Origin: COE1 sp949066965 | GTDB taxonomy: Bacteria > Bacillota > Clostridia > Lachnospirales > Lachnospiraceae | Reading direction: 5' to 3' | DNA: 64,000 nt | Assembly: GCA_949066965.1 (NCBI GenBank) | Contig: CARTDA010000014.1 | Coordinates: forward strand, 23,377 to 87,376 | In this document: piece after piece, positions 1 to 6,819 of the stretch | Layout: every line of letters begins with the position of its first letter | How positions within the stretch are numbered: position 1 is the stretch's first letter | The notes under the pieces: model-generated | Database searches by the model: none | Told to the model about the DNA's origin: nothing | The model's input: the letters and a program-made list of their open reading frames with translations, nothing else | Position numbers and translations under genes: made by a program

Positions 1-59
1 AAAAATACAGTCTTCCTCCCGATAAAGCCACAGAATATATGGAAAAATACTGGATTTAA
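1..59 (+). CDS. C-terminal end of an unidentified protein (partial)
   Basis: Reading frame 3 is open from the window edge to a TAA at 57-59 and ends in PDKATEYMEKYWI, which looks like a normal charged and aromatic C-terminus. It would be a plus-strand gene converging on the minus-strand membrane protein that follows. Only about 18 codons are visible, so neither the family nor the reality of the gene can be established. Confidence 0.35.
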   Translation, partial: KYSLPPDKATEYMEKYWI

Positions 60-63
60 CCGC

Positions 64-1092
64 TCACCTCCTCCCTGATACGCAAAACACCACAAGCCCG
101 ATCAGCATCACCAGATAAAAGCTGATTCCTCTTGTGATGCACACCGACACGACAAGCGTATTCCCGACAAAAATATCGCGAAACACGCTGCGGTACATTG
201 CCTCCGAAATCCCCTGTGCGCCAGGGACAGGAAGCATGTCCACCGCGATGTAGACAGCCGCCTGCACCAGCACAACATCCAGAACTGCCGTGCCGGAAAG
301 TCCCAGCCCGCGGTACACCACAGCCGTCAGGACAAACACACTGCACCGCTGTACAAATGTCCCCGCGATTGTGGTTACAATCAGACGTTTATGCTTCCGC
401 AGAAAATCAACAGTCTCCCGATAGCCGGACAAAAACAGCTCCACCCTATCTCGTCTGGATTCCGTTTCTTTCCACAGCCTCAGATGTATCATCACCTTTT
501 CAATCCCGCAAAAACAGCTCCAGATGATTCCCGGTGAAAACATTACCATCAGCAAAACCGCCACCAGCACAACATTTAAAAGCAGTCCCAGAAAATACAA
601 TCCAAAATACCCACGCAGATATGTCCTTAATGGCTTTCTCCAAAACAGTACGATGCCAATTCCAATTAATACCAGCACAAACTTATAAATGACAGCAACC
701 GTCATCAGGACAACAGAGGAGGCGGAAAGCGCATTGCCGTCCCGCCGCATATAATACAGCTGCATCGGCTGTCCGCCTGTAGCCGATGGCGTGATACCCG
801 AAAAGAAAAAGCCGATAAATGAATATGACATACAGCGCAAAAGCGTTGGCTGCTCCCCGATTCCTCTTAAAAGATACCAGATCATGCAGCCCTCTCCTGC
901 CACAAAAAAAACTGCCAGAAAAACTGCTGCCGCCATATGTGTTCCTGACATCTGCCTGACCGCTGCCACAATCTTTGTAAAATCCTGCCCACGAAAAACA
1001 CTCCAGAACGTCAGTGCCATGACAACGGCAAAAATCACGGCATTGACAATCAGCCTGCGCATCCCCTTCTGATTTCTTCCCTTCATACGCAC
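64..1092 (-). CDS. Flippase-like / lysylphosphatidylglycerol synthase TM-region protein
   Basis: A 342-residue integral membrane protein with about eight hydrophobic segments. It has the layout of the UPF0104 / MprF N-terminal (AglD2, YbhN) family, including the GITPSATGGQPMQ motif near residues 99-111 and the conserved D-x-LPVPGAQGISE segment around 285-298. Family members are thought to flip or synthesise lipids at the cytoplasmic membrane. There is no C-terminal aminoacyl-transferase domain, so it is probably a stand-alone flippase-type protein. Its start overlaps the end of the upstream amidase gene by 10 bases, which implies translational coupling in an operon with that gene and the GT2 glycosyltransferase. 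The substrate is unknown, but the neighbours suggest a glycolipid or cell-envelope lipid. Confidence 0.82.
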   Translation of the reverse strand: MRMKGRNQKGMRRLIVNAVIFAVVMALTFWSVFRGQDFTKIVAAVRQMSGTHMAAAVFLAVFFVAGEGCMIWYLLRGIGEQPTLLRCMSYSFIGFFFSGITPSATGGQPMQLYYMRRDGNALSASSVVLMTVAVIYKFVLVLIGIGIVLFWRKPLRTYLRGYFGLYFLGLLLNVVLVAVLLMVMFSPGIIWSCFCGIEKVMIHLRLWKETESRRDRVELFLSGYRETVDFLRKHKRLIVTTIAGTFVQRCSVFVLTAVVYRGLGLSGTAVLDVVLVQAAVYIAVDMLPVPGAQGISEAMYRSVFRDIFVGNTLVVSVCITRGISFYLVMLIGLVVFCVSGRR

Positions 1093-1658
1093 ATGCTCCC
1101 GCCATGTATACGCTCGGAAAAACCATCCGGCATCCCAGATACAATTTGTGACAGTTCCCCCTCAAATATAACACGCATATTCTGATCTGCATAAAAGTCC
1201 TTCGGTGTTACCAGTGAAAAATGCTTTCGAAAATGCATGACGCCGTTTTCCTCCAACACGCTTGCGACATAAGATGAACAAGTATATTGATTCCTGATAA
1301 AAAAAGGAATCTCCGCCACAATAAAAGGCAGCCCAAGCACCGCATAGCGAATGCAGAACCGTTTCCGATAGTCCTCCTGCATTCTCTCCCAAATCGCCCT
1401 CTTCTGCACATCCGTACATTCCACCTCGCATATCCGATAAAATGCTGTCGGAAACGCATCCAAAATCCTGTCCTTACGCTCCTTTTCAAATCCGGCAAAC
1501 ACCGGAATTGCCGGATTGCGCCGTCCCACGCTGTAAGCCTCCTTCAATTCCGCATCAAAACCAAGCACGACATGAATATACCTCTGCTTTAAAAATCTTC
1601 GTATCAGCGCCGCGAAAAAACCCGGTGTATCCACAAGCGCAATATAAATATGTGCCAT
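1083..1658 (-). CDS. YiiX-like permuted papain-fold amidase
   Basis: A 191-residue protein. I chose the ATG at 1656-1658 because a GGAGGGTGG ribosome site sits just upstream; the longer open frame runs into the preceding gene. The N-terminus has an IALVDTPG strand and then RYIHVVLGFD, with the histidine expected of permuted NlpC/P60 (YiiX/YebB) enzymes. The catalytic cysteine is probably in QYTCSSYVASVL near residue 132. Such enzymes cleave amide or thioester bonds, often acting on lipids or peptidoglycan. It lies between a GT2 glycosyltransferase and a flippase-like membrane protein, overlapping the latter, which fits an envelope function. The substrate is not inferable. Confidence 0.75.
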   Translation of the reverse strand: MAHIYIALVDTPGFFAALIRRFLKQRYIHVVLGFDAELKEAYSVGRRNPAIPVFAGFEKERKDRILDAFPTAFYRICEVECTDVQKRAIWERMQEDYRKRFCIRYAVLGLPFIVAEIPFFIRNQYTCSSYVASVLEENGVMHFRKHFSLVTPKDFYADQNMRVIFEGELSQIVSGMPDGFSERIHGGSMCV

Positions 1659-1680
1659 ATGCCACCCTCCTTTTTTATTA

Positions 1681-1714
1681 TGAGCGGTCAGTCTTTTCGA
1701 CTGCCAGAATAATT
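1681..1714. repeat. Dispersed hairpin repeat, copy 1
   Basis: This is one of three copies of a short imperfect palindrome in the window (others at 25227-25262 and 38548-38587). All share the core AAGACTGACC (here read on the minus strand) flanked by short inverted arms. This copy fills the gap between the GT2 stop codon and the amidase gene and is in the opposite orientation to the other two copies. Confidence 0.75.
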
Positions 1715-2737
1715 CTATTGAAACTGATAGATTTTCCTCGCAAGCCTGTAACCGCCTACCGTGGCAAGCTTCCCCAGTTTTCCGGGCAGATTTGTAAATC
1801 CGCTGAGCTTTGTATAGCGCAGTCGATAGTACAATCCGGGATTGCTTTTTTTGATATCCGCCCAGAGTTCCAAATGCCTGTTTCTCGCCTGCTCGTCCCC
1901 TTTGAGCAGCAAATGTATCGAAGAAATTGCCATCATAATCGAAACATTGCGGCACATATAACCGGCAAGTTTGGGATACCTCCTTTTTACTTTCCGCAAA
2001 TCCACGCTCTCCGCAACCATTTTCGTCACCTTAATCTGCTGGTCAATCCGCGACATCAAAACCTTTTCATTAACAGACTGGTCATCCCTGCCCAGATAAT
2101 ACTGATACAGGCTGCAATGCATGTAATAAAGCGTCTGTACATAAGGCAGCGGACAGTACGCAAACAGATTATCCACATAAAATGTATGCTCCGGCAAAAC
2201 CACTCCCGACTTGTGCAAAATCTCCGTCCGATAGACCAGCGCATGCATTACCAGATACTGTGCAGGGCGGAACGTTCCGATTTGATCCCATGTGCAAACC
2301 TTTTCCTCCGGAAAAACATTCTTGAAATGAATCGTCCTTTTTGTCCCTTTGTCCAGATGGTTGTATGTATAATCACAAATCAGCAAATCAGGGCCAAATC
2401 CCTCGTCACACCACCCCGCTATCTTTTCCAGAAGCGCCCTGTAGGCATCCTCCTCCAGCCAGTCATCAGAATCCACCACCTTAAAATACATTCCCGTGGC
2501 AAGCGCAAGCCCTCTGTTGACGCCGGAACCATGCCCGCCGTTCTCCTTGTGCACCACGGTCACAATCCCAGGAAACCGTCTGGCATATTGCTCCGCAATC
2601 TCCCCTGTACGATCTGTCGAACCGTCATTGACAATAATAATCTCCACATTTTCCCCGCCAATGACAAGCGAGTCCAGACAGCGCTCCATATAATCCTCTG
2701 AATTAAAACAAGGTACAGTAATCGTTAAATGTTTCAT
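1715..2737 (-). CDS. Family 2 glycosyltransferase
   Basis: A 340-residue cytoplasmic or membrane-associated glycosyltransferase with a GT-A fold. Visible landmarks are the N-terminal LTITVPCFNSEDYMERCLDSL nucleotide-sugar strand (shortened here), IIIVNDGSTDRT near residue 35, GHGSGVNRGL near 68, and the metal-binding VVDSDDWLEEDA (DxD-type) near 88-98. The C-terminal half is alpha-helical with basic patches and no predicted membrane helices, so it is not a processive synthase. It is the first gene of a three-gene minus-strand operon with an amidase and a flippase-like protein. The acceptor and donor are not identifiable; a role in glycolipid or cell-wall polymer decoration is inferred from context. 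Confidence 0.88.
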   Translation of the reverse strand: MKHLTITVPCFNSEDYMERCLDSLVIGGENVEIIIVNDGSTDRTGEIAEQYARRFPGIVTVVHKENGGHGSGVNRGLALATGMYFKVVDSDDWLEEDAYRALLEKIAGWCDEGFGPDLLICDYTYNHLDKGTKRTIHFKNVFPEEKVCTWDQIGTFRPAQYLVMHALVYRTEILHKSGVVLPEHTFYVDNLFAYCPLPYVQTLYYMHCSLYQYYLGRDDQSVNEKVLMSRIDQQIKVTKMVAESVDLRKVKRRYPKLAGYMCRNVSIMMAISSIHLLLKGDEQARNRHLELWADIKKSNPGLYYRLRYTKLSGFTNLPGKLGKLATVGGYRLARKIYQFQ

Positions 2738-2843
2738 AAAAATCCCCTTTCTTCACCAGATTCTATAAAACATTATAACGGCTATACTTTTCAAAACCCT
2801 TGACGAAATCTTATTATTTTCTTAATTGACTTGAAAAAATAAT

Positions 2844-3008
2844 TTAAATCCCCGTCATGCGGGATAATTTTTTATCCGCATACACTCGAATATTCTCGTT
2901 ACAGTCATGCTGCATTTCTTCCAATAACTCCCTTGTCAGCATCCGTCTGCACCCCATCTCTTTCACTACATACTCCCGGCAGAAGGAACACAAAGTATAT
3001 TGATACAT
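2844..3008 (-). CDS. Small hypothetical protein with a CxxC motif
   Basis: A 54-codon frame opens with ATG at 3006-3008, seven bases after a good GAGGTG ribosome site, and ends with TAA at 2844-2846. The product begins MYQYTLCSFC, has four cysteines and a helical, charged C-terminal half (LTRELLEEMQHDC). I do not recognise it. The CxxC near the start could bind metal. A longer frame on the same strand in another register overlaps it but has no comparable ribosome site. It is isolated next to a MITE and a transposase remnant, so it could be a decaying gene. Confidence 0.42.
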   Translation of the reverse strand: MYQYTLCSFCREYVVKEMGCRRMLTRELLEEMQHDCNENIRVYADKKLSRMTGI

Positions 3009-3209
3009 ATAAGTGCACCTCGACTAAATAACGTGTTTTTTCAATCGTCTGTTGTAAACAGGGTGGTGTCCGCCCTGCGATAGTGGCTTGAATATTGTCG
3101 CTCATGTTCCACCTTTTAGGCGCAAAAAAAGACGCATGGTTTTCACAATTTACTGTACCATGCGCCCTTACGCTGTTATTTTGATATTAAATTATGTTGT
3201 TGATTATAC

Positions 3210-3370
3210 TAAGGAACTGTCCAAAAATAACTTTTAATATTACTTGTCTTTTTCTCCGATAGCACCGCTCAAAAATCAGTTACATAGCTCGCTATGCGCC
3301 TGATTTTTGAGCGGCACTCTCGAAGAAAAATCCTACGCACTATTTAAAAGTTATTTTTTTACAGTTCCTA
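3210..3370. mobile_element. Palindromic MITE, about 160 bp
   Basis: The element begins AAGGAACTGT (3211-3220) and ends ACAGTTCCT (3361-3369), giving terminal inverted repeats that continue inward as AATAACTTTTAA and TTAAAAGTTATT. A second pair of arms, CCGCTCAAAAATCAG and CTGATTTTTGAGCGG, flanks a central CATAGC/GCTATG palindrome. It has no coding capacity. The whole unit can fold into one long hairpin, the usual form of a non-autonomous element. Partial relatives occur at 19448-19472 and 22704-22750. It lies directly before an IS256-family transposase remnant, though the ends do not prove a relationship. Together with that remnant it accounts for the gene-free stretch 3009-3371. Confidence 0.75.
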
Positions 3371-3371
3371 A

Positions 3372-3649
3372 CTGCATGACTTCGGCTTGGATGTCAGTTC
3401 CTTTTTCCAGTTTTCAGACGACATACGGCGTATTATGTATACCACAAACATCATAAAGGGGCTTAACCGCCAGTACCGGAAGGTGGCAAAGACCAAAAGT
3501 GTATTTCCAAGTGACAGTGCATTAAAGAAGATGCTCTATCTAGCCAGTGGAAACGTGGTAAAAAATGGACACAGCGCTACAGGAACCGGGATCAGGTATT
3601 GAACCAGCTGATCGTACTTTATGGAGAACGTCTCACCCAGTATCTGTAA
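3372..3649 (+). pseudogene. IS256-family transposase, C-terminal remnant with frameshift
   Basis: The frame after the MITE encodes the hallmark C-terminal end of mutator-type (IS256) transposases: DDIRRIMYTTNIIKGLN, then QYRKVAKTKSVFPSD, then KKMLYLAS. The catalytic DDE residues and the first roughly 300 residues are absent. A one-base loss in a run of A residues near 3563 breaks the frame. In the next register the expected tail KKWTQRYRNRDQVLNQLIV follows and terminates at the TAA at 3647-3649. It is a dead fragment and marks an old insertion site. Confidence 0.82.
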
Positions 3650-3955
3650 ATAAAAAAGCTGGAACAGTTTAATAAACTACACAGCTGTGCCATCCTTATT
3701 CCATCGACATTAGTAGTATTGCCATAAATCCCCAGTCTTATTTCCCATTGGCTTTCCGTTTCAGATCGTTTTGTTGCAGTCTGTCCTTTCATGCTTCCTT
3801 CTTCACAAACGTTTTTCAACCACATCCAGAAATGGTGTGATATCAGAACATTCCATAATCAGTTCATACAGGTGTAAGTACCACGGCTTTCCTATTAAAT
3901 AACCATCCCCGACGACTTCGGCCTTTCTTCAGGGTTAAAGAAGTCATTTTTGCAT
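3650..3955. other. Gene-free stretch with degraded sequence
   Basis: About 300 bases between the transposase remnant and the PH/SHOCT gene. Short open frames exist on both strands. One on the minus strand ending near 3808 reads GDGYLIGKPWYLHLYELIM before a stop and could be the tail of a vanished gene, but none has a start with a ribosome site. I see no RNA gene or clear promoter. Confidence 0.4.
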
Positions 3956-4513
3956 TTATATTTTTGCAAGTAGTTCCTCTTTTTTGACCCTAAACTCTTC
4001 ATCTGTAATTATACCTTTCTTGTTCAAATCGGACAGTTTCTCAATTTGTTCTAAAATAGGATTACCCTGTGATGGCATGGCACCACCACTTGCCGATGCC
4101 ACATAATCTTTTTTTGCGGTTTCAAATACCTGGACAATTCTTTGTACCATATCACGCTTATATGAAACTAAAATATCAAATGATTTCGTCATCGTATGCA
4201 ACTCAATATGTCCACCCGTCATTCCGTTTGTATTTGAGTTGATAGAACGAATTTCATCAAGAGCCACGATTTCCGTTGAAGAACTAAACATAATTTGAAA
4301 ATTAAATACCACCCGCTGGTCTGTCAGGATTACAACACCGGGCAGATTCTCTTTTTTTCGAGTGTTAGCAGTAGTGACTATTAAATTAGTTGGAGAAATA
4401 AACAAAACTTTTTCAGAAGCACTCAATAGGGCTTCTGCCTTTTCAATGTTCTTTTTGTTCCCTATCGTTTTAATCTCAAATTCTTCAAGAGCCCGCATTA
4501 TGTCATCTCTCAT
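3956..4513 (-). CDS. PH-domain protein with C-terminal SHOCT motif
   Basis: A 185-residue protein. I chose the ATG at 4511-4513 because AAAGGA lies at a normal distance; an upstream TTG is too close to it. Residues about 30-125 form a bacterial PH-like beta domain (VLFISPTNLIVTT, then NLPGVVILTDQRVVFNF, then IVALDEIRSINSN), followed by a helix and a linker rich in Ala, Ser and Gly. The last 35 residues (ILEQIEKLSDLNKKGIITDEEF) are a typical SHOCT short helical motif. Such proteins usually bind membranes or oligomerise; no enzyme activity is expected. It stands alone between decayed sequence and a tRNA gene. Confidence 0.78.
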   Translation of the reverse strand: MRDDIMRALEEFEIKTIGNKKNIEKAEALLSASEKVLFISPTNLIVTTANTRKKENLPGVVILTDQRVVFNFQIMFSSSTEIVALDEIRSINSNTNGMTGGHIELHTMTKSFDILVSYKRDMVQRIVQVFETAKKDYVASASGGAMPSQGNPILEQIEKLSDLNKKGIITDEEFRVKKEELLAKI

Positions 4514-4810
4514 AGCATACAATCCTTTCTCAGTTTATTATAGTTTATTTGTTACATATTATAAATTATAGCCAAATTCTATTTCGTTTTCAATAAAAAC
4601 TATTTTCGTTTATCTCTCTGCGACTGTACATTTTTAGCGAGTCCGACTTTTCTAAAATCTTTTGACTCACTTCTTTTCTTCCTCGAACAGATTCTTAAAG
4701 TTCAGCCAATCCGGACTGAAACCACCTTTTCTGACTTGATCTTAGACGAAGCGCGACAGCTTCATGTAGAAACGGAAAAGAGAAAGCTTCAGAAAACACA
4801 AATCTTAAAA
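4514..4810. other. AT-rich spacer without a supported gene
   Basis: This is the promoter side of the PH/SHOCT gene and the region beyond the tRNA-Leu terminator. An unbroken plus-strand frame from about 4620 to 4870 reads protein-like (for example TFSDLILDEARQLHVE) but has no start codon with a ribosome site, so it is at most a gene remnant. Confidence 0.4.
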
Positions 4811-4843
4811 AAGAAAAAAAGAAACCTAATTTTTCAAGGTTTC
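4811..4843 (-). terminator. Intrinsic terminator of tRNA-Leu(AAG)
   Basis: On the minus strand a GAAACCT/AGGTTTC stem (arms 4837-4843 and 4821-4827) with an A-rich loop is followed by a run of T residues, starting about 12 bases after the tRNA 3' end. Confidence 0.8.
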
Positions 4844-4854
4844 CTTTTTCTCAA

Positions 4855-4938
4855 TGCGGAAGATGGGACTTGAACCCACACGTCGTTACCGACACAAGAT
4901 CCTTAGTCTTGCCTGTCTGCCAATTCCAGCACTTCCGC
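4855..4938 (-). tRNA. tRNA-Leu (anticodon AAG)
   Basis: An 84-base class II tRNA. The acceptor arms GCGGAAG and CTTCCGC pair perfectly with discriminator A. The D-arm has AATTGGCAGAC. The anticodon stem CAAGA/TCTTG encloses CTAAGGA, giving anticodon AAG. A long variable arm and a GTTCAAGTC T-loop follow. CCA is not encoded. A sigma-70 promoter lies about 55 bases upstream. Leucine identity is supported by the long variable arm and the anticodon. Confidence 0.94.
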
Positions 4939-4992
4939 ATCCTTATAACGCAAATCACTTACCAAACCGCTCTTTGCGTATCTGCAAGATAT

Positions 4993-5021
4993 ATAATATC
5001 ACCATACCATTAAGATGTCAA
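4993..5021 (-). promoter_or_regulatory. Promoter of tRNA-Leu(AAG)
   Basis: On the minus strand there is a consensus -35 TTGACA (5016-5021), a 17-base spacer and a -10 TATTAT (4993-4998), directly upstream of the tRNA. Confidence 0.85.
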
Positions 5022-5108
5022 CAGATATTTCATAAATTATCAAAATAATATATAAAATTCAAAAAATAACTTTATTCAAAATATTTATAAAAAATATTCA
5101 AATTCCAG

Positions 5109-5137
5109 TTGACAAATACTCCAAAATGCGCTAGAAT
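5109..5137 (+). promoter_or_regulatory. Promoter of tRNA-Leu(CAG)
   Basis: Consensus -35 TTGACA (5109-5114), a 17-base spacer and -10 TAGAAT (5132-5137), ending 11 bases before the tRNA. It is divergent from the other tRNA-Leu promoter. Confidence 0.85.
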
Positions 5138-5148
5138 ATATTTTGTTC

Positions 5149-5232
5149 GCAGGAGTGGCGGAATTGGCAGACGCGCAGGCTTCAGGTGCCTGTGGTAGCA
5201 ATATCGTGTGGGTTCAAGTCCCATCTCCTGCA
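5149..5232 (+). tRNA. tRNA-Leu (anticodon CAG)
   Basis: An 84-base class II tRNA with acceptor arms GCAGGAG/CTCCTGC and discriminator A. The anticodon stem CAGGC/GCCTG encloses TTCAGGT, giving anticodon CAG. It has a long variable arm and a GTTCAAGTC T-loop. CCA is not encoded. It is divergent from a second tRNA-Leu gene 210 bases away, and the two share the D-arm and T-arm sequences. Confidence 0.95.
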
Positions 5233-5253
5233 TAATACAAAATCCAAGTCAGA

Positions 5254-5283
5254 GAAGCCTTATTAATGACAGGCTTCTTTTTT
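5254..5283 (+). terminator. Intrinsic terminator of tRNA-Leu(CAG)
   Basis: The stem GAAGCCT (5254-5260) / AGGCTTC (5271-5277) with a 10-base loop is followed by six T residues, 22 bases after the tRNA. Confidence 0.85.
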
Positions 5284-5340
5284 ATGCGCACCCCGCGCGG
5301 CAAAGCTGCTAATTTCCTTACGCACCCCTGCGCAAAACAA

Positions 5341-5367
5341 AAAGCAGACCCATCGGATCTGCTTTTT
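5341..5367 (-). terminator. Terminator of the HPr-like gene
   Basis: AAAGCAGA and TCTGCTTT arms (5341-5348, 5358-5365) form a hairpin. On the minus strand it is followed by a T-rich tract, just after the HPr-like stop codon. Confidence 0.7.
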
Positions 5368-5380
5368 GTTTTTATATAAA

Positions 5381-5617
5381 TTAAGCAACAACATACTTTT
5401 CAATTCTGGACATGAACTCTTCACTCTCATCCATTTCCGCATGTATGTCAAGAATCAATGGTTTTCTGCAATCGCAGCTCAACACGCCAAGGAGTGATTT
5501 TGCATCAAGATATGTATTCCTGCCACTTATCAAATCAATATCGTAAGGTGCGCTCCTCGTGATATCTACAAACTCTTTAACCTTGTCTACTGAATCAAGT
5601 AAAACTTTAACTCCCAT
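5381..5617 (-). CDS. Crh-like HPr paralogue lacking the active-site histidine
   Basis: A 78-residue HPr-fold protein. The second half matches HPr closely: NTYLDAKSLLGVLS corresponds to the region holding the regulatory serine (Ser46 in HPr), and the length is normal. The first half lacks the G-x-HARPA motif; SVDKVKEFVD stands where His15 should be. It therefore cannot carry phosphate from PEP through enzyme I but could still be phosphorylated on the serine. That pattern is known from Bacillus Crh, a CcpA corepressor. It is monocistronic, with its own terminator and a plausible promoter at 5710-5738. A regulatory rather than transport role is inferred. Confidence 0.8.
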   Translation of the reverse strand: MGVKVLLDSVDKVKEFVDITRSAPYDIDLISGRNTYLDAKSLLGVLSCDCRKPLILDIHAEMDESEEFMSRIEKYVVA

Positions 5618-5955
5618 GATTTTTTCCTCTCTTTTCTCCCCCGCTTGCCGGGATTCACCTGCTACAATTTCTACCGCGGCAAATTACAAAACAGACTGCC
5701 GCCTTTCACATTATCGCTTATTTTTGCACAATTCGCAACCCTTAACTTTCTTTTCTATGTTTTATGCAATTTATAATATTTTTAACGCTAATATTTGTGC
5801 ATATAAGCAGTAATTTTTTTATCATTTTTACATTATCTAGAAATTAAATGCATTTTTTGCACTTTCATGCACATTTTCATTTATCATTCTGGTTTTACAT
5901 CATTCAGTATATTCCATGGCTTTATTGCCGCTCCGCTGCGGCAGCGTTCCTATAT
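5618..5955. other. AT-rich intergenic region
   Basis: This 338-base spacer lies between the HPr-like gene and the HIT gene. It holds the candidate promoter of the former. At 5921-5940 there is a GC-rich hairpin (GCCGC/GCGGC) just after the HIT gene stop, without a T-run. No open frame here has a supported start. Confidence 0.45.
5710..5738 (-). promoter_or_regulatory. Candidate promoter of the HPr-like gene
   Basis: On the minus strand: -35-like TTGCGA (5733-5738), a 17-base spacer and -10-like GATAAT (5710-5715), about 90 bases upstream of the start codon. Each box has mismatches, so confidence is moderate. Confidence 0.5.
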
Positions 5956-6378
5956 TTATAAGTACTCTTTTAACGCTGCAATGACAGCATCATACTCTGC
6001 ATCCGACAGTGTCTTTCTTTTCGGATCCATGGCAAATGTGCCACCCCACTCAAATTCATCCTCCTTGTACTTCGGAACCAGGTGAAAGTGAAGGTGGTGC
6101 CCGGTATCCCCATAAGCGCCATAATTTACCTTATCCGGTGAAAATGCCTTGTGAATCGCTTCCGCAACATGATTGACATCGCGGAAAAATGCATTTCTTT
6201 CCTCCTCGGAAAGCTCTGTCATCTCACTCACGTGATGTTTGCTCGCAACAATGACCCTCCCCTTATGGCTCTGCTCCTTAAACAAGTACACCTTGGTCGC
6301 ATCCAGCTCGCAAATCTTGATGCCAAACTTTGCTGACAGCTCCCCCTCCATACAATACGCACAATTATTATCTACCAT
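5956..6378 (-). CDS. HIT family nucleotide hydrolase
   Basis: A 140-residue histidine triad protein. The signature HHLHFHLVP (H-x-H-x-H) is near residues 95-103, preceded by NYGAYGDTGHH. The N-terminal CAYCMEG resembles the zinc-site start of Hint-type members. HIT proteins hydrolyse nucleoside phosphoramidates or dinucleoside polyphosphates in the cytoplasm. It starts 20 bases after a small gene of unknown function and probably shares its transcript. The start is supported by a GGGAGG site. The physiological substrate is not deducible. Confidence 0.9.
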   Translation of the reverse strand: MVDNNCAYCMEGELSAKFGIKICELDATKVYLFKEQSHKGRVIVASKHHVSEMTELSEEERNAFFRDVNHVAEAIHKAFSPDKVNYGAYGDTGHHLHFHLVPKYKEDEFEWGGTFAMDPKRKTLSDAEYDAVIAALKEYL

Positions 6379-6398
6379 AATGATATGCCTCCCTATCC

Positions 6399-6695
6399 TT
6401 ATTTATCCTTTAATTTTTCAAAATGCCGTTCCAGCATCTCCACAACAGCATCCTTGTCCTTCAGTTTGTCCAGTATGACACAAGTCCCGAATACATCATC
6501 ATACTGGAAAACAAGCTTATATGGGTCTCCCTGAATCATAAACTGGGCATCCCCCTCGTAGGGCTGGAACACTTCCTTCCCCATCTCCTGCGCAATGCTC
6601 TGCACAAGCATCCGCACGGGCTCGGATGCCCAACCATTTGTGTCAATTGCAATCCATCCGTCCTCCTCCGTAATCATGTTAATCTTATACAGCAT
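6399..6695 (-). CDS. Small conserved-looking hypothetical protein
   Basis: A 98-residue protein starting at the ATG at 6693-6695, behind a strong GGAGGT site; the longer frame upstream runs across the eda terminator. It begins MLYKINMITEEDGWIAIDTN and is mixed alpha/beta with an acidic middle and a Lys/Glu-rich C-terminal helix. There is no signal peptide or membrane segment. I do not recognise the family. It is cotranscribed with the HIT gene 20 bases downstream. Confidence 0.65.
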   Translation of the reverse strand: MLYKINMITEEDGWIAIDTNGWASEPVRMLVQSIAQEMGKEVFQPYEGDAQFMIQGDPYKLVFQYDDVFGTCVILDKLKDKDAVVEMLERHFEKLKDK

Positions 6696-6765
6696 CCTTA
6701 TAACCTCCTTATGCGCCCATACAGCCGGGCAAAAACACCGCCATCCTCTCCTGCACATGCCGTGC

Positions 6766-6798
6766 AGAAAGAAGGCACCACATTTTTCACGTGATGCC
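6766..6798 (-). terminator. Terminator after the eda fusion gene
   Basis: On the minus strand GGCATCAC and GTGGTGCC (6791-6798 and 6774-6781) form an 8-bp stem with one G-U pair. The pyrimidine tract TTCTTTCT follows, 22 bases after the stop codon. It closes the hexuronate operon. Confidence 0.65.
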
Positions 6799-6819
6799 CC
6801 CTTGATTTTGTTCGCTATG

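Noticed and set aside
1442..2701. Plus-strand open frame of 419 codons
   Set aside because: It lies antisense to the GT2 glycosyltransferase and amidase, is rich in His/Arg/Pro/Gln as mirror frames are, and has no ribosome site. The opposite strand encodes clear family motifs.
2905..3105. 66-codon minus-strand frame
   Set aside because: It overlaps the 54-codon frame that has a proper GAGGTG site. This one lacks a ribosome site at its start and has no coherent composition.
3619..3825. 68-codon minus-strand frame after the transposase remnant
   Set aside because: It overlaps the transposase tail, lacks a ribosome site and resembles no family.
4620..4870. Protein-like open plus-strand frame
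   Set aside because: No start codon with a ribosome site, and it runs through the terminator of a tRNA gene. At most an eroded remnant.
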